A stretch of 20,978 nt of DNA from positions 1 through 20,978 of the forward strand of contig JAAVYC010000045.1 of NCBI GenBank assembly GCA_022790905.1, written 5' to 3'. The DNA comes from Lachnospiraceae bacterium (GTDB lineage: Bacteria; Bacillota; Clostridia; Lachnospirales; Lachnospiraceae). Shown here in pieces: positions 15,097 through 20,978 of this stretch (position 1 is its first letter; each line of letters begins with the position of its first letter). The position numbers and the translations under genes are program-made. The notes beneath the pieces were generated by a model, which was not told the DNA's origin, did not search any database, and saw nothing but the letters and a program-made list of their open reading frames with translations.

Positions 15097-16470
15097 TTAC
15101 TGAACTTTCGGAAGTCCTGCAAAACCTTGGGCGAGATCTGCATCGGTCGGTACATAATCCACCATTTCACCATTGTGAAATTTTTCATAGGCAACCATAT
15201 CAAAATATCCGGTTCCGGTCAGTCCAAATACGATGGTCTTCTCTTCCCCAGTTTCCTTACATTTTAATGCCTCGTCTAATGTCACACGAATTGCATGACT
15301 GCTCTCAGGAGCCGGAAGAATTCCCTCCACTCTCGCAAACTGTTCTGCCGCTTCAAATACACTCGTCTGCTCCACGCTTCTCGCCTCCATGAGTCCATCA
15401 TCATACAATTGGGACAAAGTGGAACTCATACCGTGATAGCGAAGTCCTCCTGCATGATTCGGAGAAGGAATAAAACCACTTCCCAGAGTATACATTTTTG
15501 CCAATGGACATACCATTCCGGTATCACAGAAATCATACGCATATTTTCCTCTGGTGAAACTTGGACAAGACGCCGGTTCTACGGCAATAAATTGATAGTC
15601 CTTTTCTCCTCTTAATTTTTCACCCATAAACGGTGAAATCAGACCTCCCAGATTGGACCCGCCTCCCGCACATCCAATGATAACATCTGGCTCAATTCCA
15701 TATTTATCCAACGCTGCTTTTGCCTCCAGACCGATTACCGACTGATGGAGCAGAACCTGATTCAGGACACTTCCCAGTACATAACGATAACCTTCCGTCT
15801 TTGTAGCAACCTCTACCGCTTCTGAAATCGCACAACCAAGGCTTCCACCCGTACCTGGATGGTCGCTTAAAATCTTCTTTCCTACTTCTGTCGTCATAGA
15901 TGGAGACGGTGTTACGCTCGCGCCATAAGTTCTCATAACCTCACGGCGAAACGGTTTCTGTTCGTAAGATACTTTTACCATATAGACCTTACAGTCCAAA
16001 TCAAAATAAGAACACGCCATGGAAAGCGCTGTTCCCCACTGGCCTGCTCCAGTCTCTGTTGTCACGCCTTTTAATCCTTGTTGTTTTGCATAGTAGGCCT
16101 GTGCAATGGCAGAATTCAATTTATGACTTCCACTTGTATTGTTGCCCTCAAATTTATAATAAATCTTTGCCGGAGTGTCCAATTTTTTCTCCAGACAATA
16201 TGCCCGCACCAATGGCGATGGACGATACATTTTATAGAAGTCCCGAATCTCTGTCGGGATATCAATATAAGCATCCGTCTCATTTAATTCCTGCGCTACT
16301 AATTCATCACAAAAAACAACGCCAAGCTCTTTTGCCGTCATCGGTTCTAACGTCGCAGGATTTAAAAGCGGAGCTGGTTTGTTTTTCATATCAGCCCGTA
16401 CATTATACCATTTTGTCGGCATCTCATTTTCTTCTAAATAAATTTTATAAGGGATCTCTCTTTCCTTCAT
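15097..16470 (-). CDS. Tryptophan synthase beta chain-like protein (TrpB2 type)
   Basis: This 457-residue PLP enzyme is longer than TrpB1 and has the TrpB2 signatures: an extended N-terminus (PTKWYNVRADM), the PLP lysine K117 in NTSGSHKLNS, E139 in TETGAGQWG, GCAGGGSNLGG and GLTGTGYFDM. TrpB2 enzymes lack features needed for the canonical TrpA interface and are thought to salvage indole with serine, or in some lineages to use other substrates. I chose the ATG at 16470, since GGAGGT precedes it by four bases; the ATG at 16482 overlaps that site. A promoter lies directly upstream. Together with 4714-5898, the window encodes two TrpB forms. Second beta-chain identity is strong; physiological role is inferred. 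Confidence 0.94.
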   Translation of the reverse strand: MKEREIPYKIYLEENEMPTKWYNVRADMKNKPAPLLNPATLEPMTAKELGVVFCDELVAQELNETDAYIDIPTEIRDFYKMYRPSPLVRAYCLEKKLDTPAKIYYKFEGNNTSGSHKLNSAIAQAYYAKQQGLKGVTTETGAGQWGTALSMACSYFDLDCKVYMVKVSYEQKPFRREVMRTYGASVTPSPSMTTEVGKKILSDHPGTGGSLGCAISEAVEVATKTEGYRYVLGSVLNQVLLHQSVIGLEAKAALDKYGIEPDVIIGCAGGGSNLGGLISPFMGEKLRGEKDYQFIAVEPASCPSFTRGKYAYDFCDTGMVCPLAKMYTLGSGFIPSPNHAGGLRYHGMSSTLSQLYDDGLMEARSVEQTSVFEAAEQFARVEGILPAPESSHAIRVTLDEALKCKETGEEKTIVFGLTGTGYFDMVAYEKFHNGEMVDYVPTDADLAQGFAGLPKVQ

Positions 16471-16505
16471 AATAACCTCCATCTTCTCAATTACGTACTC
16501 TTGCT

Positions 16506-16534
16506 ATCTTATCACTTTATCGTACTGAATTCAA
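16506..16534 (-). promoter_or_regulatory. Sigma-A-type promoter before trpB2
   Basis: On the minus strand, TTGAAT (16529-16534) and TAAGAT (16506-16511) are 17 bases apart, about 36 bases before the chosen ATG. It probably drives trpB2, malic enzyme, ktrB and ktrA, since no clear terminator separates them. Confidence 0.65.
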
Positions 16535-16549
16535 TGTTTTCCAACGGTA

Positions 16550-17461
16550 CTAGAGGAATTTCTTTTTCTTAAAAATCAAAAGACTTGTGACCACAACGAG
16601 GATACTCGCTCCAATTGCTACTGGGTAGCCGTAGACCCACTGTAATTCCGGCATATAAGTAAAATTCATCCCATACCAGCCCGCAATTAACGTCAGTGGT
16701 AAAAACACAGTTGTCACAATCGTCAAAATTTTCATCACATTATTCTGTCGAATGCCGATCTCCGACTGATAGACATCCTGCACTTGCATTGCATATTCCC
16801 GTAAGACCTGTGTTTCCTCCTGAAGTCTCAATGCCCTGTCTGTAAATGTTCGGAAAATCCTTGCATTCTTCTTTTCTAAAAATTCCATCTCATTCTCAAA
16901 AAGATTCCCGCCCAAATCGGCAAGCTGACAATAATAGCGATAAAGTCTCGATACTTCTTTCTTTAATTGGAGCATACGATAATTAAAATCTTTGATCTCA
17001 TCTTCTACCATACTCTCTTCCATAATTGTAATCTCTCTTTCCAAAGAAGCCAGATAGATTAAATCTTCGTCGATAAGAGAGACCATAAAGTCATAGAAAA
17101 ATATCTCCAACGCATACCCCTTTCTCTGCTTTTGTGCCAAAATCTTTTTTATATTCGCCTGTACAAGCCCCGTATCGTCGATAAAAATTAATTTGCCTTT
17201 CATCAGATAAAACGCAAACCCTAAATTTTTATCGTGTTCCTTTTTCACAGGGATATGGACTGTTCCAAAGAGGTAATTCAAATGAATTTCTAATTTGCAA
17301 AAATGAATATTGTCCTGTCTTTGATTCAATAGATATGTCGCTCGTATATCCATTTCTTTTTCCCATTCTTTTTGTGTAAACAGCGCCACTCCCGCCTGCC
17401 CCTGTTCCCAGTTCTCCATATTTGTCTCTTCTATGCAATCTTTTTCAATCCTGTAAAACAT
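16550..17461 (-). CDS. CorA-family divalent cation transporter
   Basis: This 303-residue protein has the CorA layout: a soluble N-terminal domain, a long charged helix (about residues 130-240), then two membrane segments at the C-terminus. The diagnostic YGMN motif (GMN at about 264-266) follows the first membrane segment TIVTTVFLPLTLIAGW. The second segment is followed by a basic tail FKKKKFL. Family members move Mg2+ or related ions as homopentamers. The loop after GMN is FTYMPEL, a variant of the usual sequence. A GAGGTGATGGG ribosome site precedes the ATG. Ion specificity is not determined. Confidence 0.92.
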   Translation of the reverse strand: MFYRIEKDCIEETNMENWEQGQAGVALFTQKEWEKEMDIRATYLLNQRQDNIHFCKLEIHLNYLFGTVHIPVKKEHDKNLGFAFYLMKGKLIFIDDTGLVQANIKKILAQKQRKGYALEIFFYDFMVSLIDEDLIYLASLEREITIMEESMVEDEIKDFNYRMLQLKKEVSRLYRYYCQLADLGGNLFENEMEFLEKKNARIFRTFTDRALRLQEETQVLREYAMQVQDVYQSEIGIRQNNVMKILTIVTTVFLPLTLIAGWYGMNFTYMPELQWVYGYPVAIGASILVVVTSLLIFKKKKFL

Positions 17462-17606
17462 CCCATCACCTCGGTCTTATTTTGTACAATTATCTAAAAA
17501 TTCATTACGAATATCGGCGTTTTAAGAACATTCCACGCTGACTACCCATAAAATATTCCATAAAAGTACCTACAAATTTTTACCTAATATAACAATTCCT
17601 ATCAGT

Positions 17607-17612
17607 TATAAT
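17607..17612 (+). promoter_or_regulatory. Possible -10 element for the 3D-domain gene
   Basis: A perfect TATAAT lies 87 bases before the plus-strand gene, but no good -35 is found 16 to 18 bases upstream. Downstream at 17622-17648 a short imperfect hairpin (TTCCGcACA / TGTaCGGAA) lies in the leader. The call is tentative. Confidence 0.35.
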
Positions 17613-17698
17613 TTCTTTTATTTCCGCACATACTTAGGTTGTACGGAAGAATATTCCAGTAAACGAAACTAAACCAAATTTGAACAGAAAGGACTTTT

Positions 17699-18367
17699 AT
17701 GAAAGCGCCTAACCGAATTAAGCAGGCTGTAGCGGCTACTTTCTTCACATCTGTCCTCGCCGTATCGGCATATGGGACACGAATGGTTCCTTCTGTAAAA
17801 ACAGAGGAAAAACTGAAAGCTGAGACAATCCGCACAACCTGCGAAAAAGAAAAGAAACAAACGGATGTGGTGACTGCTTCTTATATCAGTGACCCTAACA
17901 AAAGCAAAAGAGATATTGAGTATGAGGAATTAAACGGTGCGATCCAAACGGTCGTCTATGCAAAACAGCGAGCAACTTTGTATCGAGAACATTATATACC
18001 AAACGTGCTCTTGACTGCCTATGAGGCCAGCGTCGTAAGTTGCGGCAAATTTGCAGATGGAATTACCAAAACCGGCACACGTGTTGCCGCTGGAAGAACC
18101 GTCGCCGTTGACCCACGCCTAATCCCGCTAGGAAGTAAGGTCATTATCAATGGCCACACTTACACAGCAGAGGACATTGGCGGAAAAGTCAAAGGACGTC
18201 ATATTGATATTTATATGAATACCATACGTGAATGTATGAATTTTGGAACACGATATGCAGATGTCACATGGTTAGAGGAATATGAGGCTTTACAAACCGT
18301 AAAATACACATTTGAAAATGGAACGCTTGTTTCACAGGAAGTTGTAGAAGAACAAGCAATAGAATAA
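17699..18367 (+). CDS. Secreted 3D-domain cell-wall protein
   Basis: This 222-residue protein has a basic start and a hydrophobic stretch (residues about 9-25) like a signal peptide or membrane anchor. A charged linker follows, then a C-terminal 3D domain (about 105-189). The domain is named for three conserved Asp, here D138 (AVDPRLIPLG), D159 (AEDIGGKVKG) and D170 (HIDIYM). This is the double-psi beta-barrel related to lytic transglycosylase MltA and found in Firmicute wall-active proteins such as YocH. A role in peptidoglycan turnover is likely. There is no LysM or G5 domain. AGAAAGGA precedes the ATG. The gene is divergent from the CorA gene and ends at a strong terminator, so it is probably monocistronic. 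Confidence 0.88.
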   Translation: MKAPNRIKQAVAATFFTSVLAVSAYGTRMVPSVKTEEKLKAETIRTTCEKEKKQTDVVTASYISDPNKSKRDIEYEELNGAIQTVVYAKQRATLYREHYIPNVLLTAYEASVVSCGKFADGITKTGTRVAAGRTVAVDPRLIPLGSKVIINGHTYTAEDIGGKVKGRHIDIYMNTIRECMNFGTRYADVTWLEEYEALQTVKYTFENGTLVSQEVVEEQAIE

Positions 18368-18375
18368 AAATTATT

Positions 18376-18406
18376 ACACCGCCGGTGTTTCACTGGCGGT
18401 GTTTTT
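18376..18406 (+). terminator. Intrinsic terminator after the 3D-domain gene
   Basis: ACACCGCC and GGCGGTGT form a GC-rich eight-pair stem, extended by GTG/CAC inside the loop region, followed by TTTTT. It begins nine bases after the stop codon. Confidence 0.92.
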
Positions 18407-18651
18407 AGTTATCCTATACACAACTTCGTTATTTCCCAAAAAGAAGATCGGAAAGAACGTCGTGAACATAGAGAAAAAGATGGCGCAATCATCCCAAAAG
18501 CCAGCAGAAGTTGGCAGAACATTATAAAATAAAAATAATACCACCAAAATTTCCCAATATAGAAAACGACAGTCATCGCTCTGCAAAAATACGATACTGC
18601 CGCCTCTACAACATTATATGTCTGATATATATTTATCAATCAAGCATTAAC
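18407..18651. other. Intergenic region without a recognised gene
   Basis: The interval lies between the plus-strand terminator and the end of the convergent LRR gene. A plus-strand frame stays open from 18368 to 18532 and would encode a charged peptide ending SRSWQNIIK, but it has no start codon or ribosome site. It may be a gene remnant or chance. No clear terminator for the convergent gene was found. Confidence 0.4.
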
Positions 18652-20481
18652 TTACTTCACAATCGTAACCTTTTTTCCCTGTCCTTTGCCTTTTAGCAAT
18701 TTCTTATATGCAGACAGCTTATTTGCTGGTACTTTGATCTTTGCGGTAGTCTTAATGCCTTTGAATGCATTTTTACCAACTTTTTTTAATTTCGTCGATT
18801 TAATCGTAATCGTCCCCAACTTTTTACAATTTGTAAATGCACCTTTGCCGATTGTGGTAACTTTCGACGGCAGGGTAAGGTTTTTCAGGCTTGAACAACT
18901 GTAAAACGCATTGTCCCCGATACTTGTCATTGCACTTCCTAATGTAATCTTAGTCAGTTTCGTACATTTATAGAACGCATTCTTGCCAATTGTTCCTACA
19001 TTGCTTCCAATTGTAACCTGTGTGATTTTTTTACTCTTTAAAGCATTTGCCGCTATGGATGTAATTTTAAAATTCTTCCCGCCGATTTTGACGGTCTTTG
19101 GGATTGTCACTTTCTTTGTTTTAGATGTTTTCAATCCGCTAAATGCAACTGTACCATTGCTGATAATTTTGTATTTATTGAAACCGACTGTAAATACGGA
19201 TCCCTTCTTCGCTATGATCCTAAAGTTTTTTTTCGCTGTACCAGTGTAATTTCCCTTGCCTGTAACGGTGACTGTTGCCGTACCGATGTTTTTGTTATTT
19301 TTGTATGACACGGTATAATCTATTCCGGATTTTAACGTTTTCCCGTCGAGTTTTACTGCTTTTACAGGTGGCTTTTTTGCTTTTCCGTCATAACCGCAGG
19401 TATCAGTGGAAAGTGTGATAACTGCTTTAGCCAAGGAAATATTCGTATTTGGCGTTTCTGTTTCCGTTTTATCTTCTCCGCCATTTTCCCCTTCCCCACT
19501 GCTTCCATCATCTGTCAGCGTCCAAAGATCAGAGGTCAAATCAATATGCAAAGCTGGTACGCACGCAACATTATTCGTAAAAATAACACCATCGCCAAGC
19601 TTGCCGATATAACCATAAAAATTGACAAGCGCAACAAAATTCGGATAGTCGCCTGGCGACCGCAACCACCAGCATCTGCCCGCAGAAGTATCAGAAATAT
19701 CTATTCCTGCCCCCATCGCATAAGCATAATCACTAACTTGCACCTGGCGGCTTGCGGAATTTATACCATCCTGCTCACAAAATCCATACTTGGGATTTGT
19801 CGCTTCTCCTATAGACGGCAAAAATATGTTGTCCGCTGTATCATTCCCGCCTTTCCCATAATAAGGATGATCTTCATTTACCACGGTTTGTTGCACGATG
19901 GCTTTTTGTTCTCTGCTGTTGAAAGCTGTTTCATAGAAGTCACCGTTCAACCACTCCCGGAGGCTACAGTTTTCCCATGTGACAATTCCATATTTTTCAT
20001 GATAATTCTTACAGTCCAGTCCCCTGTCCGCCGCAACAAACAGAGTACTGCCGTTATTTTGCAACACCCGCCATTTAATCCGCTCCCATTTGAAATAGCG
20101 ATATTTACTGTTCCCAAAATATTTTGTATTATTTGCATCGCTTATGGATGCCCTGCGATACTTAATACCATCTACCCATGCTTCTCCATTTTCATCATAG
20201 GAAGCTCCTGTAATCGCTGTGGTAAGAGCGTTCCCTGTGACTTCTGTCTGCGGATAGCTGCCAAAATAAACATAACTCCAATCTGTAACATCTGTACCAT
20301 CATTCTGTTTTGTACAGTGGTGTACTGGATTTGCAGGAGCTACTCCCTGAACCCCCGTTTTTTGTAGATCAGCTGCTTGTCCCGTTGATTCATTTGCCCA
20401 TGCCGGGATTCCTGGAACCGTCAGGAACATTGCCACTGACAGCAGTATTGCTGATAACTTTTTAATGCTTAAAGCTTTCAT
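18652..20481 (-). CDS. Secreted DUF6273 / Ig-like / leucine-rich-repeat surface protein
   Basis: The mature start is the ATG at 20481 (609 aa): AGGAGAGG lies upstream and a clear signal peptide follows (KK then a hydrophobic core, cleavage after AWA, residue 29). An in-frame ATG at 20640 would lie upstream of the promoter. Residues about 67-325 resemble DUF6273 (VYFGSYPQTE, WRVLQNNGSTLFVA, SLREWLNGDFYETAF, WWLRSPGD, VPALHIDL). An acidic Gly/Glu/Thr linker follows (333-356), then a small beta-sandwich-like segment (KTLKSGIDYTVSYKNN, GTATVTVTGKGNYTG). Residues about 440-590 are LRR_5/BspA-type repeats (TSIGDNAFYSCSSLKNLTLP and similar). The protein ends in a basic tail with no LPXTG motif or S-layer domain, so attachment is unclear. 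A role at the cell surface, perhaps in adhesion, is inferred. Confidence 0.88.
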   Translation of the reverse strand: MKALSIKKLSAILLSVAMFLTVPGIPAWANESTGQAADLQKTGVQGVAPANPVHHCTKQNDGTDVTDWSYVYFGSYPQTEVTGNALTTAITGASYDENGEAWVDGIKYRRASISDANNTKYFGNSKYRYFKWERIKWRVLQNNGSTLFVAADRGLDCKNYHEKYGIVTWENCSLREWLNGDFYETAFNSREQKAIVQQTVVNEDHPYYGKGGNDTADNIFLPSIGEATNPKYGFCEQDGINSASRQVQVSDYAYAMGAGIDISDTSAGRCWWLRSPGDYPNFVALVNFYGYIGKLGDGVIFTNNVACVPALHIDLTSDLWTLTDDGSSGEGENGGEDKTETETPNTNISLAKAVITLSTDTCGYDGKAKKPPVKAVKLDGKTLKSGIDYTVSYKNNKNIGTATVTVTGKGNYTGTAKKNFRIIAKKGSVFTVGFNKYKIISNGTVAFSGLKTSKTKKVTIPKTVKIGGKNFKITSIAANALKSKKITQVTIGSNVGTIGKNAFYKCTKLTKITLGSAMTSIGDNAFYSCSSLKNLTLPSKVTTIGKGAFTNCKKLGTITIKSTKLKKVGKNAFKGIKTTAKIKVPANKLSAYKKLLKGKGQGKKVTIVK

Positions 20482-20587
20482 ATTTTTTCCTCTCCTTTTA
20501 CAGGCGATCAGAATTCCCTCTGTATATTTAATAATGTCAACCGGTAAAATATGCAAAAAGTAAATAAATACACAAAAATGTATATTA

Positions 20588-20616
20588 ATTATAACATATC
20601 CCATTTTGTCCATCAA
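20588..20616 (-). promoter_or_regulatory. Sigma-A-type promoter of the DUF6273/LRR gene
   Basis: On the minus strand, TTGATG (20611-20616) and a perfect TATAAT (20588-20593) are 17 bases apart, about 107 bases before the chosen ATG. The -35 lies within one arm of the inverted repeat at 20603-20643. Confidence 0.75.
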
Positions 20617-20643
20617 TACTGCATAAAATTGAGTGGACAAAAT
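20603..20643. repeat. Near-perfect inverted repeat over the LRR-gene promoter
   Basis: ATTTTGTCCATCAAT (20603-20617) pairs with ATTGA-G-TGGACAAAAT (20628-20643), with one extra base in the right arm and a ten-base centre. One arm covers the -35 element, so it may be an operator. It could also be a remnant of a mobile element, but no such gene is adjacent. Confidence 0.65.
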
Positions 20644-20815
20644 ACACTGGAGAAATCAGTTGCCGAAACTCCTACCGAGTGATAAAATAGAAAACATGCC
20701 TATTGACAAAGCAAAACCAAGCACCGTTAAACAGCGGGTAATCCTATAAACTGGTATAAACAGATGTGTGAAATTATATATAGCAAAACTCTCACAGGCC
20801 ATGTCGTATAAGGGT
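20644..20815. other. Intergenic region, no gene seen
   Basis: All frames contain frequent stops and no ribosome-site-supported start. It contains an isolated TTGACA and a TATAAA that are not properly spaced. It separates the divergent LRR and MATE genes. Confidence 0.5.
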
Positions 20816-20845
20816 TTGGAATTTTATAACAAGATATGGTAAAAT
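20816..20845 (+). promoter_or_regulatory. Possible promoter of the MATE gene
   Basis: TTGGAA (20816-20821) and TAAAAT (20840-20845) are 18 bases apart, 43 bases before the ATG. The match is moderate. Confidence 0.45.
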
Positions 20846-20888
20846 CTATTTACAGTTTCCAAAAAACATACAGAAGAGGTGACTAAAA

Positions 20889-20978
20889 ATGAACGATATC
20901 AATCAATCAAATCCATTAGGCTTTGAAAAACTCTCTCGATTACTAAAACAATTTGCCATTCCAAGTATTATTGCAATG
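20889..20978 (+). CDS. MATE-family efflux transporter, N-terminal fragment (cut by window edge)
   Basis: Only the first 30 codons are present: MNDINQSNPLGFEKLSRLLK followed by QFAIPSIIAM. The NPLG...LL..FAIPSI pattern is the usual start of clostridial MATE transporters, just before the first membrane helix. These are multi-helix cation-driven exporters of drugs or metabolites. GAGGTGA precedes the ATG by seven bases. The substrate cannot be predicted. Confidence 0.75.
   Translation, partial: MNDINQSNPLGFEKLSRLLKQFAIPSIIAM

Noticed and set aside
17505..17530. Sigma-D-like GCCGATAT upstream of the CorA gene
   Set aside because: No TAAA element lies about 15 bases before it on the minus strand.
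17613..17698. Cyclic di-AMP (ydaO-type) riboswitch before the 3D-domain gene
   Set aside because: Such genes often carry one, but the conserved riboswitch segments are absent and the leader is too short.
19546..20367. Long plus-strand open frame of 273 codons
   Set aside because: It lies entirely antisense to the DUF6273/LRR gene, has no ribosome site or family motif, and the minus-strand frame has clear domains and a signal peptide.
20482..20640. N-terminal extension of the LRR protein from the upstream ATG
   Set aside because: The region contains the likely promoter, and the ribosome site plus signal peptide fix the start at 20481.
1..20978. CRISPR array, tRNA/rRNA genes, insertion sequence or prophage
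   Set aside because: No regularly spaced repeats, tRNA-like cloverleaf, rRNA segment, transposase or phage gene was recognised.

Overview
The window looks like a chromosomal segment of an anaerobic, low-GC Firmicute, most likely Clostridia of the Lachnospiraceae type. The evidence is AT-rich DNA, strong AGGAGG-type ribosome sites, a T-box-controlled trp operon, a KtrAB-type potassium system, a 3D-domain wall protein, and a secreted protein combining a DUF6273-like domain with BspA-type leucine-rich repeats. Genus cannot be fixed from the sequence alone.

Right to left on the minus strand, positions 10828 to 3948 hold a complete, unfused tryptophan operon in the order trpE-G-D-C-F-B-A. It has a sigma-A-type promoter and a T-box leader with a UGG (Trp) specifier and an intrinsic terminator. 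Genes are separated by a few bases or overlap, so they are probably translationally coupled. Without a visible break the same strand continues into a Nudix hydrolase, a plant/EgtA-type glutamate-cysteine ligase (GCS2 family), a glutathionylspermidine-synthase-like ATP-grasp ligase, an unrecognised 77-residue protein and a TetR-type regulator cut by the window edge. The ligase pair looks like a two-step pathway for a gamma-glutamyl peptide or thiol whose product is not obvious. Its position behind the Trp T-box is the most interesting feature of the window.

Positions 10857 to 11763 hold a self-contained unit: its own promoter, a flagellin-like gene with unusual ends, and a terminator. No other flagellar gene is present. 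Positions 11790 to 16534 form a minus-strand cluster with one good promoter: a second tryptophan synthase beta chain (TrpB2 type), malic enzyme, KtrB/TrkH and KtrA/TrkA. A CorA-type transporter follows at 16550-17461.

The right part contains a divergent plus-strand 3D-domain protein with a strong terminator (17699-18406), a convergent minus-strand secreted DUF6273/LRR protein (18652-20481) with an operator-like inverted repeat over its promoter, and the first 30 codons of a plus-strand MATE transporter at the window edge. No tRNA, rRNA, CRISPR array, insertion sequence or prophage gene was seen.

All family names are from recognition of motifs by eye; no database search was run.
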